From: Ectobius pallidus
Lineage: Eukaryota; Arthropoda; Insecta; Blattodea; Ectobiidae
Assembly: GCA_964059195.1 (NCBI GenBank)
Contig: CAXKWD010000006.1
Location: 135,778,039 to 135,842,038 of the forward strand
Reading direction: 5' to 3'
Length of the DNA stretch: 64,000 bases
Part shown: piece after piece, positions 12,014 through 22,801 of the stretch
How the letters are laid out: each line of letters opens with the position of its first letter
Position numbering within the stretch: position 1 is the stretch's first letter
Made by a program: the position numbers and the translations under genes
Notes under the pieces: generated by a model
What the model was told of the DNA's origin: nothing
Seen by the model: the letters and a program-made list of their open reading frames with translations, nothing else
The model's database searches: none

Positions 12014-13160
12014 CATGGTGCATACAATATTTGTTAGTAAAAACTCTGTAATTTATATTTAAAAAAAAAAAACCGTGTAATTAATCATAATGAAAGGTAG
12101 TCAGCCATCTGTTAACGTCATATTCTCATAGGCGCCTGAATCCCAGAAGAACAATGAACCTACGTACCAATACGAAGTGCGGTATAGATGCATTATGAGT
12201 CGCCTTTTGTAAACAACAATGCATACGAACTGGTATTTATGAAAAGCTTGTAAAAATATGATTGATAATCCCGAGGAATTTTCAATTCAAGCCAGAAACA
12301 TTGAATTGGAGCTGCTGCACGTAAATTCTCGACAGCAGTAGACTATGAGAAGGAATATGTTATTGCATTTAAATGCTGGTGCATCCACGATAAGCAATGT
12401 TTCTCTTGTGAACAAATATGTGAATAGTTGTTGGCTTATATTTATTGTTATATGATGAAGTATGGCTACCGTGTTTTGCGAGAGAGAGAAAAAACACGTA
12501 AAGTTGTCTGATTATCATAAAGAAACATGTTGGCTTAAATTTGTTGTTTTATGACCAATTACCCATGCTTAAATCCATGTTAAAGTTGGTGTGACTGGTC
12601 AATGCCATCTGCATTTTGTTTATAGATTGCCTTGACAACTTTAGCGTCCTAGGCCGATAAAACTGCATTTGTTCGGCCATAATTACATGTTTAAATTTTG
12701 AGATTTTAAATTCATCAAACAAACGAGACAGCTGACATCGGCAATCAGCTGTAAGTAAGTTCTCGTTTGCGGTATATGGCAGCTGATGGCGTACGGGCAA
12801 GTCGTAGCTTCTCTTGGCCGTTTTAGCTTAAAACCAACATATTTTAAAACAAGAAATGAACTCAATTTAGTATGATATTAAATTAACACGAACAGAATCG
12901 ATTTATTTTAAATGCAGGTTGTATATTACGCAGTTTCATTTGCTTTTCTCAAGGCTTCAAGATTGTTCCGAGTTAGATATTAATCGATACCACACCAGTG
13001 TTATAAAGAATGTCTGTACTTCAATGGATGTCATTAAGATGCTGTTACCCATTATAGTATGATCGAACAAAAAACATTTTTTGCACGACTTAACTAATTA
13101 GTGATACTTTCGAATGTTGTTGCCGTGGATCGTAAGTTGACATTCCCACACGCAATCTTG
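12014..13160. other. AT-rich stretch without a recognisable gene
   Basis: I see only overlapping short frames (for example 12549-12865 on the minus strand) with no family features. Confidence 0.45.
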
Positions 13161-13370
13161 TTGCTATGTGCGGTAAGTGTTTCCGTGCGGTTATGAATTT
13201 GCTTACGGCACATCATAATACAAGCCTTTATGGACAAGGCCCCCCAGGAGAAATATTCGGTTCGGATAACAACAAACACATACGAATCACTTTCTGAAAT
13301 AAACATCTATCTTCAAGAATGTATATACATGATATAAATAATCATCGTGCAAAAAATAGCATGCAATACT

Positions 13371-13477
13371 CGTGCCGTAAGCGCATAACGGATCTCGGAA
13401 ATTGAAAAAAAACTCGGCGCAAGCGCCTCGTTTTTTCAAACTCTTTCCTCGATCCGCATGCATCGCTTACGGCACTT
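13371..13477. repeat. Short hairpin repeat with GTGCCGTAAGCG ends
   Basis: The segment starts 'cgtgccgtaagcg' and ends 'cgcttacggcac'. Between the ends the arms stay largely complementary through 'ggatctcgga', 'gaaaaaaa' and 'ggcgc', meeting near 13424. A related 'gcttacggcac' end lies at 13202. This could be a very small inverted-repeat element. The overlapping ORFs here on both strands are by-products of the palindrome. Confidence 0.5.
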
Positions 13478-14209
13478 GTATCGCAATATACTATTATGGA
13501 AGGAGATTCCTCAAAACAAAACTTGTAATTCAAAGAGTCCATTACACTCAAAAATTAAAAGCACTGCCCTTTGCAATTCTTGCATGGGAGTTATTCATAA
13601 CTCTATGCTTTTTCACACCTAGAATCTAGCAGCACCTCTTATCTGATTGAGCCACTTGCATTCCTAATCCCCGGCCTGACTGTAACTACCCTCTCTGCAT
13701 TATTTAATCCCAACTTCAGCAGTGTGCAGAAGTTAATATCGATTCGTTATACAGAATTAGCTACTGCTGATATCATTGTCATACACTGACTTCCTCTAAT
13801 GCCCATTATCGTCATTTATGCGCCTTCTCTATGTAGGATTAAGAACCTTTCATTTCTAATTCCTTTGTTCCGTGGCCTCCGTATTTCTGCAAGTGACATC
13901 TCGAACAATAGATATTATTGCTATAAAGATTTCCTCATGCGTTTCTTGGAGATCTGTTTACTAATCTTCGACAAACAGGATTTATCTCTAGATTACACTA
14001 GCGTAAAGTTTAATTAATTTAGGCCTAAGCCTATATTGTTTACTATGGAATTAGCGTAATCCTGTTGATGTGTCGTACGGATATGTAGATTATATGTAGT
14101 AATATTATACGTATATGTAGATTACAGAAAGTCAAATAGTATACAATGTATTTGAACGTTCTCAAGTAGGTCTTGCCGGGAGCTTCCCGTATCCTAGACT
14201 CCAGAGCAC

Positions 14210-14681
14210 TACACCTTTTCAACCTCAATTTCGGAAAAAGTAATTTCAATTTCGGAAAAAGTAATTCCAATTTCGGAAAAAGTAATTTCAATTTCGGAAA
14301 AGGTAATTTCAATTTCGGAAAAAGTAACTTCAATTTCGGAAATACGAGGGATATGAAGAGGGTATAGTAAAGTTGGTACCACGCTAGGACAAATGACTCA
14401 ATCGGAGCGAGATTATGTAGAGAAGTAGCTAGAAGGTGTACCTAAATGTTCCAAATAAAACAGTTTTGATATTCACTGTGGTTTTCATTTTATGCCCCAT
14501 CGAATGTTTTAAAAAATAGCCCTCGTATTTCCGAAATTGGAGTTACTTTTTCCGAAATTGAGATGACTTTTTCCGAAATTGAAATTACTTTTTCCGAATT
14601 TGAAATTACTTTTTCCGAATTTGAAATTACTTTTTCCGAAATTGAAATGACCTTTTCCGAAATTGAGGTTGAAATGGTGTA
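14210..14681. mobile_element. Foldback-like element made of inverted 20-21 bp minisatellite arms
   Basis: The left arm (about 14210-14350) begins 'tacacc' and 'caacctcaatttcgg', then repeats a unit 'aatttcggaaaaagtaattt' about six times, and closes with 'ggaaatacgaggg'. The right arm (about 14519-14681) is the inverted version: 'ccctcgtatttccg', about seven to eight copies of the unit, then 'ccgaaattgaggttg' and 'ggtgta'. A 170-bp unique spacer separates the arms. Long inverted ends built from short tandem units are the defining shape of foldback elements. I found no target duplication. The NFGKS-type peptide repeats predicted on both strands are the minisatellite translated and not protein genes. 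Confidence 0.7.
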
Positions 14682-15457
14682 AAACCGGATTCATTCAAAA
14701 CATTTTTTTTAACTGATGTGAAACTCGCATAACTTCCTCTGTCCAAATAGAAGTTTGCCTTAATCCATAATCTGAAAAGATCTAATGGATCTATAATTTG
14801 AAAAATTAAGCTGCGAAATGAAGATATCTGAACTAACCCTATTGCTGCGATGAATATAAATGTTCTATAAACTTAATGTAAACAACACAGTAATAATTAC
14901 CTGGACCACAACTAATACGCAGTCGAAATAAGGTAGGGCCGCAACTAACCTGTCTCTGCCGAGTAAATAACTAGGTCGTCCGCAACTCGTATGCATTCTT
15001 TTATTGTCTCTTCAATTAGTTTATTAGAGCGCTGATTCTTGCAAAAATGATCTCACCTATGGTGAATATGAGCTATAACTTGAAGGCGGTGTCCACTAGC
15101 TGACATGCCCTTCAATTACTGATTACATCGTTAACTATTTACAAAACTGATGCTCCTTAAATGTTAAATTGAACAGATAATATTAGCCTGTGTGCGAACA
15201 TTTGAAGACATACAACGGCGGCCTATTCAGAATTCTGGAAATGTCGGCTGGTAATGTTGATACTAGCAGACTAGCTTATGGCGAAGTGCAGGGACAGTGT
15301 TTTGAGTTGAAGCTTATGTCATTTTACTCAGAAAGGGCCTACATACAATCTGAGAAAAATTAGATAGTCTAATTGCTTTATCTACGTATTAAACTTCCCC
15401 AACTTGTTAGGTTGCCTTATGGCAAAGAATAATACATATTTGTTACGTAATAATTAC

Positions 15458-16254
15458 GGCCCGGATTTTTAGGTTTTTATAAACCCTGTTATATATAGTT
15501 TTTAAACATATTAAAATAGTTATATTTTATTTTATTTTTTTTTTCATTTTCAGACGAACTTTTTGTTTTACTTTCACTTTAATAAGTACAATAAACACTT
15601 TGAAAAAATGTATTAATTCATTTTATTTTTACTTAAATTGCCATGGCTCTGAACCACAAAACCTGAGGAATACGTTTTGCTTAGTAAGTTTTAGAACTAC
15701 CCCTGTCATATCCAACTCCACCACAAACTCAACAAGAAAGCTTTTCAATTAATCTTTCAACTATTGGAATACTTTACTTTCGGCATCTTGCTGGAGCAAA
15801 CACTGTGAATAGACAGCTACAAGTGTAAGCTTCTTAAGAATGTCTTTAATTTGTTTCGAAAGAAACCGGGGATTTCGGTTCACTTAATATTTCCTTTACC
15901 GGGCTAATGGTATTACAAAATGACATAATTAATCAACGCAATGCTATATTTTACCTTACAAAATAATATACAGGCAACAGTTAGCAAGATGTAAAATGTA
16001 GTCTGATATTTAAAAAGTAATTTTTAGTAGAACAGTAATAATTAGATTCATTATTATAATTATTATTATTATAATATCGTATTTTGCTTGAAAGGGGTTG
16101 TAGTCATTTTTAGTTTCTAACGTCTAATTTAGCCATTTTTAGCTTTTATAAGAAAGGACTATGTGACTGTCATTACTATGAAATGGATAATTATTCAAAA
16201 CATCACAGTTAGCTAGCAAGGTACGAAATAGTTTTAAACCTAAAAATCCGGGCC
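15458..16254. mobile_element. 797-bp element with GGCCCGGATTTTTAGGTTT inverted ends
   Basis: The left end GGCCCGGATTTTTAGGTTT (from 15458) and the right end 'aaacctaaaaatccgggcc' (to 16254) are exact reverse complements over 19 bases. The interior is AT-rich with no coding frame. No matching target duplication is obvious (left flank 'aattac', right flank 'ctagaa'), so the superfamily is unknown. It is most likely a non-autonomous DNA element. Confidence 0.65.
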
Positions 16255-17086
16255 CTAGAAATAACATTTACATTATTTTGTCTATTAGAACAAAATTAAA
16301 AATATAAAACTTGAGAAATGAGTATGGTAAACAATAAAAAAAATTCAAATTAGACTTATATTTAATTAATAAGTATCAATCAATAGCCTAAGTTAAGCGC
16401 TTCAACATATTCTAGACACAAACTTCAACATATTCTGCCGACAAGATAAACCGATGCATTCCCTACAGTGAATATTTGGTATAACAAGATAGTGTAGTTT
16501 TAATGCCGTTCTATTTTCGTTGACATAATTTTTTTCAGCATACACTTCTACTGAGGATCCTAAATATTAAATGTTATCTTTCCAAACTTCATGATCAGTT
16601 GACATTAGAAAGTGAAAACAAATGACCTGCAGCTATTGTTTCGTGTATCGGTGGAGGCAGTATTCTCAATACATTGAAGATAGCTTTGTTTACATTGTAT
16701 GGAGCTGTAGCAGAGATGTAATCTTTGGTTCGATGCGGACGTTCATGCCCATGGAGCACAAAACAATAATGTCGTACCTTGTGCAAAATTGCTTCATAGA
16801 AATACTCTAAAATAGAACCTCATCAGCTTGGAACAAGTAGAAATTTTCATTAGCTTGAACTCTTATCATGTTAGTACCAAAACTGTTTCCAGTTACAGGC
16901 CTACCCCACTGCAGATAAAGAAAAGTGATGTGTTACATCAAATACTATGAGACAATACAGGACACTTTGCGATATATCGGGGGACAATATCGTGAGAGCA
17001 CCATCTAGCGGCCCAACCTGCTACTACTGAATACATATGCAGTATCTAGATACAAATATGTTAATCCGTTTTTAGCATGTTATGTA

Positions 17087-17570
17087 CAGGCTTTAAAACT
17101 TAGTGCCCGAACCCACAGAGGGAGTTGATTCCGGTTACCAACAACCTGAGTATAGGGGGTGGGGGTTGATTGCGTAGGCTGATAAGACAGTCATTGATAG
17201 TAGTACTGAGAAGTGAATGCGCTTGTGGTACGGTGCCTCTCAAATTGGTCAACAGTGTACCTTGTCATTGTGCGTGTTTAAATTTATAATACGTGTTCGG
17301 CATGCCGAAAGTAAAGTGTTCTAAAACCCAAACATATATTGAAACATTTGGGAGGGACTATTATACACAAACAGGAGAAAGTATCGTTTTGCATGATTGT
17401 AATGTGAGTTTAGATAATGAGAAATTATTTTGTGGTCTTCCTATATCTGTATTTCGGTTTGTTTACTATCACGTGAACTAGCATATGGTAGCTAGGGCAT
17501 ACGCCGAGCAAAATCTGTACAGTACGGTTGCTGTTAACATATTCGATCGGCCACTAAGTTTTAAAGCCTG
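17087..17570 (+). mobile_element. hAT-like deletion derivative with 7-bp flanking duplication
   Basis: The ends CAGGCTTTAAAACTTAGTG (17087) and 'cactaagttttaaagcctg' (to 17570) are inverted copies. The same 7-mer, TTATGTA, flanks both ends (17080-17086 and 17571-17577). CAG...CTG ends and a near-8-bp duplication fit the hAT superfamily. The 484-bp element keeps a short N-terminal coding frame. Confidence 0.75.
17302..17481 (+). pseudogene. N-terminal transposase remnant, possible zinc-finger (BED-like) start
   Basis: The ATG at 17302 opens MPKVKCSKTQTYIETFGRDY, and the frame continues through ESIVLHDCNVSLDNEKLFC to a stop at 17481. Pairs of cysteines after an aromatic-rich lead (HDCNVS...) recall the truncated zinc fingers at the start of hAT transposases and of host proteins derived from them. 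The expected following Cys/His residues are missing because the element is only 484 bp. The longer frame that starts upstream at 17293 uses GTG and is not preferred. Confidence 0.45.
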
Positions 17571-17739
17571 TTATGTATAAGTGGTATAATTTTTTTTATC
17601 TATCTGTGGCCCAGAAAAGCATATTAAAGTTTATATATGTTTTGAATATTTTAATTTTGCCCCAAGTTTCTAGGTTGTGCCACCAGGAATGCTGCAAAAT
17701 CTTACCCCCATTTTTCCATTGTGAAAGCAGAAAGTGTCC

Positions 17740-17970
17740 GATATTGTTGTCTCTATAGTATTTGGTTACACTCACATAACTTTCTCTGCCTTAAGTATGG
17801 GCAATATAACGTTATCACTTCACATTCTAATATCGAACAAGGGTCGTATTGTAGGGAGGGCTTATTTCGTTGTCTCTCCGTCAGACAAAGAAGTATTGTT
17901 CACCTTGCAAGTGCAAGTGACTGACTTATAACGACCTTTCAGATATTTTCCGGAAAAAGTTTCAAATAAA
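17740..17970 (-). repeat. Older 'ACTTCCTCTG' repeat, left half, split by the PLE insertion
   Basis: Blocks 'cacataactttctctgcctt', 'aagtatgggcaatataacg', 'cacattctaatatcgaac' and 'ggaaaaagtttcaaataaa' run parallel to the copy at 46100-46440. The sequence resumes at 19384 ('atttagctctagtataagc'), matching 46435 onward. This shows the intervening 1.4 kb was inserted later. Confidence 0.7.
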
Positions 17971-18012
17971 GTATTAATAAATTTCATTTTGCCACTAGTG
18001 CTAATTGTAATT

Positions 18013-18283
18013 CTAAAAGTATGTATAAATTTCAACCTTGTGCACTAGTAATAATATAAGGAATAATTTAACGTTGATAAGGAATCAATAAAAAGCGTTA
18101 AGTATATTGTCTAAATTACAATGTATTGAGAAAAATATAAAAAGAGCTAGTAAATAGGCCTACTAATGAACAATAAGTACACAAAATCTAGAATAAAAAC
18201 TGCAAGACAGTCAGTATGTAATCTTAAACTAGGTATCTATTGAAGTATTATCATATTTTAAGAAGGAAGAATATGAATATGTT
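18013..18283 (+). repeat. Left inverted arm of the Penelope-like element
   Basis: From 'ctaaaagtatgtataaattt' to 'gaatatgttc' this arm is a near-identical reverse complement of 19105-19370. A diverged relative of its outer part occurs at 41985-42085 ('ccaccttgtgtactagtaat'). Confidence 0.8.
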
Positions 18284-18635
18284 CGGACAAACGGGTAGAA
18301 CTTTTAGAAAAAGATTTTCCGAACACATAAGTGGTTTCAAATACCATCGCAAAAAATCAGCCTTTGCTAACCACCTTACCGATAATGCACATAGTTTAAA
18401 TAAAATCGAAAACACGTTAGAGATCCTACATAAACATAAAAAGAGCCATAAACTAAACACGTTAGAACAATATGAAATTTATAAACATAAGCAACAGATT
18501 GTCAATGAAAACTATGTTGAACACAATAAACTTTTTGAAACGTGCCTAAAACCTACACAATACACCCACAGATCCCAACAAGTCAGTAGTCCTTCTACTC
18601 ATGACTCACACACACCAGTTTCCGCAAGTACATGA
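18284..18635 (+). pseudogene. C-terminal half of a Penelope GIY-YIG endonuclease
   Basis: The frame reads GQTGRTFRKRFSEH, then SAFANHLTDNAHSL, LEILHKHKKSHKLNTLEQYE and IYKHKQQ. This is the usual end of Penelope-like endonucleases: the G-Q-T-G-R-x-F-x-x-R-F-x-E-H segment after the YIG motif, a His-Leu-x-x-x-x-His segment, and the LNTLExYEIYKH tail. The first residues before GQTGRTF come from the inverted arm, so the GIY and YIG portions and the reverse transcriptase are missing. The frame stays open for about 115 codons, so the insertion is not very old. It cannot encode a working nuclease. Confidence 0.75.
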
Positions 18636-18758
18636 AGAAACGTAAGTACCATATACACAATTATAATTCGTGATACTTTATTTTTACCACGATAAGATTT
18701 TACGCATATCACATACAATATTTATTTTCTACTTTTATTTTTCTAGTGTTTCATGGGA

Positions 18759-18785
18759 CTGAGGATGAAGCAAAGGGCTTCGAAA
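18759..18785 (+). ncRNA. Hammerhead-like ribozyme motif in the Penelope-like element
   Basis: CTGAGGA (18759-18765) matches the hammerhead core CUGANGA. It is followed by one T, a perfect hairpin GAAGC-AAAGG-GCTTC and then GAAA (18782-18785). Outside, TTTTTCTAG (about 18739) and CTAGAAAAA (about 18794) are complementary and could form an outer stem. The extra T between core and hairpin, and an unpaired stretch next to the core, are departures from the classical fold. Activity is therefore uncertain. Confidence 0.45.
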
Positions 18786-19104
18786 TGCATATCCTAGAAA
18801 AAAAACTTTATAGAATGGAATAATAGATTGAAAAGGAATCAATACAACTAACACCATACTGCACCAGTTTTATAAATCTACATGTGTTTTACAAACTACG
18901 ACAACTAAGTTGTGGGAGCAAAGTTTTAACCTAACTCTGATGTACTCAACTGTTCTTGAAAGTGACTACAATATAGAAGATTAATCAGCAAATTTGCTCT
19001 ACAATTTGTACATATGTTTTTTAAAAAATCTTGACGTATCTTCTATGATTGTTTTTAGGTTTCTTATGCTTGTATAAGAACATTCTCTATTTAAGCGTAT
19101 ATAT

Positions 19105-19370
19105 GAACATATTCTTCCTTCTTAAAATATGATAATACTTCAATAGATACCTAGTTTAAGAGTACATACTGACTGTCTTGCAGTTTTTATTCTAGATTTT
19201 GTGTACTTATTGTTCATTAGTAGGCCTATTTACTAGCTCTTTTTATATTTTTCTCAATACATTGTAATTTAGACAATATACTTAACGCTTTTTATTGATT
19301 CCTTATCAACGTTAAATTATTCCTTATATTATTACTAGTGCACAAGGTTGAAATTTATACATACTTTTAG
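19105..19370 (-). repeat. Right inverted arm of the Penelope-like element
   Basis: Reverse complement of 18013-18283, ending exactly at the 13-bp target duplication. The left arm has an extra 'atattc' near its inner end. Confidence 0.8.
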
Positions 19371-19383
19371 AGTTTCAAATAAA

Positions 19384-19610
19384 ATTTAGCTCTAGTATAA
19401 GCACCTCATACAAAATGCAAAGAAACTCATTAGACTCGTTTTCGAGAAAATCGCGAGAAAGTAAATTTCCTTCTTAGTAATTCGTAGGAGGTACGGAAAT
19501 AAAACAGAGTCGTCGCCAGTCTTCGTGTCACATCTCCAGGTGAAATATATCCCAAATTTATTTGTTATCATATAATGCAGCATACACACAATCCTTAAAA
19601 ACCAAATCTC
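19384..19610 (-). repeat. Older 'ACTTCCTCTG' repeat, right half
   Basis: Continuation of the repeat at 17740-17970 beyond the PLE insertion: 'agctctagtataagc', 'cgttttcgagaaaatcgcga' and 'gtgtcacatctccagg', paralleling 46435-46480 and, in reverse, 60400-60540. Confidence 0.6.
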
Positions 19611-20796
19611 ATGCTAAGAGTGACATACCAAAAGAAATACTGTATTACATACTACAATATATCTTAAGCCTATAACAAAAATTTACTATCTATAACATAC
19701 ATTATCTATATGCCAGAAAAAAATATTCAAATTTACAGATTAATTTTCAAAATTTATAAAAATATGTTAGATCCATCTTATTATTAAAGTAAAGCTATCC
19801 TGTGTTTCTTGTTTGTTTTTTCTGTTCTTTTGGTTGTATTAGTTTAAATATTTTTAGTATTACATTAAATATCTAATATTAGTTATGTAGTATTGTAATA
19901 TTAGTGTTACTGTTGTGTTGTAACGCCATAGTACTATAACGCCATTTTATAAAACTGGTGTAGTTAGTATAAGAGAATATTTTAATAGGGCAATGAGCCT
20001 GTTATACTCTCAGCATAATAAATAATAATAAATATCCAAAAAATATAAACTTCGCTTGGATACTATATTTGTTCTCGCGCTATACTGTTCACGAACAATG
20101 GCTGTCTTACGTAATGTGATTTAGTTTGAATATTAAGTTATATTATTATTTATCAGATAAGGAACCATTGATAGATAACTTAAAATGTACCGGTAGTCAT
20201 TCAAGTCTTTTGAATCTTTGGCCAAATGATCAGAGAACAGACAGAACTTGACCTTGACATCCATGATGTCATAAAAAGTGGAAACAGATAATCTCAACCC
20301 TGAAATTCAGTGTTTATACAGTAAGATATATCTGGAATATTGCAAGTGGATTAGGAGGATAAGAGCTGTTGTTATAGACCATGTGCCCATAAATTCCTAG
20401 AGGAACTTGACTACAGTGTAAGACAAATAAGCGGGCAGCTGCTTTCGTATTCCAGTCTGGTCTCTGTGCAAACTCGTGGCCTCTATAACCACAGCTATAA
20501 CCCTCTCTTCCAACTGGGAACTTCTGAACTATGTTTATTTGTGGAACCCTATAGTTTATCAGCTATCCTGTTTATGAATATTCAACTATCACCTGATAAC
20601 ATGAGATTCAGCAGACCATGTCATTAATTATAAAGGTAAACGAGGAGTTAAGAGCAGAATTTAGAGCCTGTCTCGATTAATGAAATACTGCATGTTTCTA
20701 TTTCTTCACTCGACAAACACCACATAAACTTTTTTCACTCTCATAAAACAATATATTATCTTGGCTTCAAGATAAAATTTATTTTTATTTATTTAT

Positions 20797-20828
<32 letters not shown>

Positions 20829-21215
20829 CATTACAGGTAAAAACCCCAATTACAATTTTCATGACAAAAATACAATTCATTCATACAATATATAATAAAA
20901 ACAAAAGATACAAAACATAAGAACAGATAAAAGATACATTAGGCTACTGTAATTTAATCTAGTAAGTATAGGTCTATACATAAAAATGAAAATAAATTTC
21001 TAGCCACTTCTGGGTTTCAGCAGTTGCCAGGTTTCTTCTTTAAACATAGTACATAATGCCTTTGTGAATAAAAAACATAGAAGATAATATCACAATAAAA
21101 TCAAATAAACATTATAGGATAATATCAGTGTATATGTATACTTACTGATCCATATTTCGAGAATATGTACTGTCTGGAAGAAATAGAAGTTCTAATAATT
21201 AGGACTATGTAAAAC
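19611..21215. other. AT-rich stretch without a recognisable gene; (AAT)n at 20799-20826
   Basis: No coding pattern is visible. The only clear structure is a TTTA/AAT simple repeat at about 20778-20826. Confidence 0.5.
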
Positions 21216-21223
21216 GTTAATCT

Positions 21224-21360
21224 CAACTTTTTTTTTCATTTATTTAACCTAGGCGTTTCGTTTTCATGCAACCATCTTCAGGGCATCTTATGCTGTAGAA
21301 TTACATATAAAAAGAATAAAGCTGTTTTAATGAAGACTAAAACATAGAAGTTCTTGAAAA
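21224..21360 (-). repeat. Penelope-type terminal repeat fragment with hammerhead-like motif
   Basis: Read on the minus strand, 21281-21275 is CTGAAGA. It is followed by TG, GTT...AAC as a short possible hairpin, then GAAACG and 'cctaggttaaataaa' plus an A-rich tail ending 'agttgagatt'. The same series occurs at 57058-56985 (minus) and, in a deleted form, at 57255-57300 (+), so it is one family. I assign it to the Penelope group by the shared motif and not by protein. Confidence 0.45.
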
Positions 21361-21667
21361 ATCAGTAAAATTCACGTCTACTTTCTTCTTCTACGTAGAG
21401 TTCACACACGAAATGATTCAATAATATTTTATGTTTCGTTTACATAACATTCGTAACACATTAAGAATATGGCGAAAACTTATTTCAGTATCTAAATGAT
21501 ATACTTTTAAAATTTCTTATGAATACTGAAATTTTATGACCATATTTTTTTTCAAAGCCTAAAATATTTGTGCATGTTACCGGGAGAGAAGGTAAGTCAT
21601 GTCTGTTTTATGAAATAATATGCTTGGAAAACATTGCAACTAGTGAAAAATCAATCCATATGTAAGA

Positions 21668-22134
21668 TACTAGCAGGTGCCTGTGGCTTTGCCCAATGAT
21701 TAATTGAAAAATTAAAAATTAAAAGTATAATAATTATTAAAGCATTATATTTATTAACACTTGCACGCGAATCATTCATAAACTAAACCATTAATAATTA
21801 ATGAAACAGCTGAAATTCCGGCTTTAGAGTACATTCCACGATTAGAAAGCGCCGCCTGGGAAAACGATCTCGGATTCGATTATGCAGTTCCAAAGCTAAC
21901 TGTGAACACTGATAATACCACGGCCTTCTAGACTGTATTACTCGTGTGTAATTCTCGAGACGGCGGTGGATAATACGTATCGTTTTTCAACTGTTTGTTG
22001 ACAGATGAATATGATGTGAATTTTATTTGATAAATTCAGTGTAATTTTCAGAAATTATATAATTTTTCAAGGGAAGGAGTGCTTTGTTTGGATTTTTATT
22101 GTCCGCGATACTTCCAGGGTTAAACTGTTAGTAT
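21668..22134 (+). repeat. Copy of the 'GTGCCCGCGGCTTCGCCC' repeat family
   Basis: It begins 'ctagcaggtgcctgtggctt' and continues with 'aacagctgaaattccggctt' and 'acattccacgattagaaagc', in the same order as 38309-38480. A second start of the family follows at 22138. Confidence 0.55.
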
Positions 22135-22137
22135 ATT

Positions 22138-22440
22138 ATAGTTGGCGCCCGCGGCTTCGCCCGCCATTATTAATTGACACCAGGATTTTTAAGAAATTTA
22201 CACTGGCAGTTTATTAAAAATGTTTGTGGTTCAGAGCTATGAAAATTGTAAGTAGCAATAAAATTAGAATATTTATTCATTGTGTTCATTTCACTTAGGC
22301 CTTACATAATAAAGAAACAGTTTTCCTAATTTTGTACTCTTCGTGAAAGTTTAGACTGCGAGAGACGAACATCGCCGAGTATACCCGATGTCTCACGAAG
22401 TGAGGGAGCGAGTGAGCACGCAATTTAGGGCCGTTGAATT
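22138..22440 (+). repeat. Second, partial copy starting 'TTGGCGCCCGCGGCTTCGCC'
   Basis: The leading motif matches 21668 and 38309. What follows diverges, and the CpG-rich patch at about 22360-22420 has no coding pattern. Confidence 0.4.
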
Positions 22441-22801
22441 GTATGATATAGAGTTCAGCGTTACAACTAAAATTACTGTATTTCCCAATACAAGGCAGAG
22501 ATGTTTACTTAGGTTTTGCATATGCTATCGTATGATAAGCGCACTGGAATAACTTCGTGTTTCACTGAGATGTGGAGTAATTGCGGTGCCCCAAAGAATT
22601 AACTCCAGGCGTTTCTGGTTGCATGGATTGGGGAATTTCTGGAATGTTCATATTGAAAGCAGATGCAACATACGTTTCTAAACAATGTTAAGCTTTAACC
22701 TAAATGGGGAAGGAGACAGGGGTTGTAAGCTAACACAACGCTGACTAGCTTGTGCCTGAGTTTAACTATCTCTACTATGTGGAGAATTTACTTAAGATGT
22801 A

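Larger units (their letters stand above)
17971..19370 (+). mobile_element. Penelope-like element with inverted arms and 13-bp target duplication
   Basis: AGTTTCAAATAAA occurs immediately before (17958-17970) and immediately after (19371-19383) this 1400-bp segment. The flanks join into one copy of an older repeat, so the boundaries are those of a real insertion. Arms 18013-18283 and 19105-19370 are inverted copies of each other. Inside are the C-terminal half of a GIY-YIG endonuclease frame and a hammerhead-like motif. Penelope-like elements are known for terminal repeats that may be inverted, GIY-YIG endonucleases, and hammerhead motifs, so all three agree. The reverse transcriptase is absent; the copy is truncated and non-autonomous. 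Confidence 0.85.

Noticed and set aside
14043..14367. Repetitive proteins with LFPKLKL or NFGKS units
   Set aside because: They are translations of the foldback minisatellite, on both strands, and not genes.
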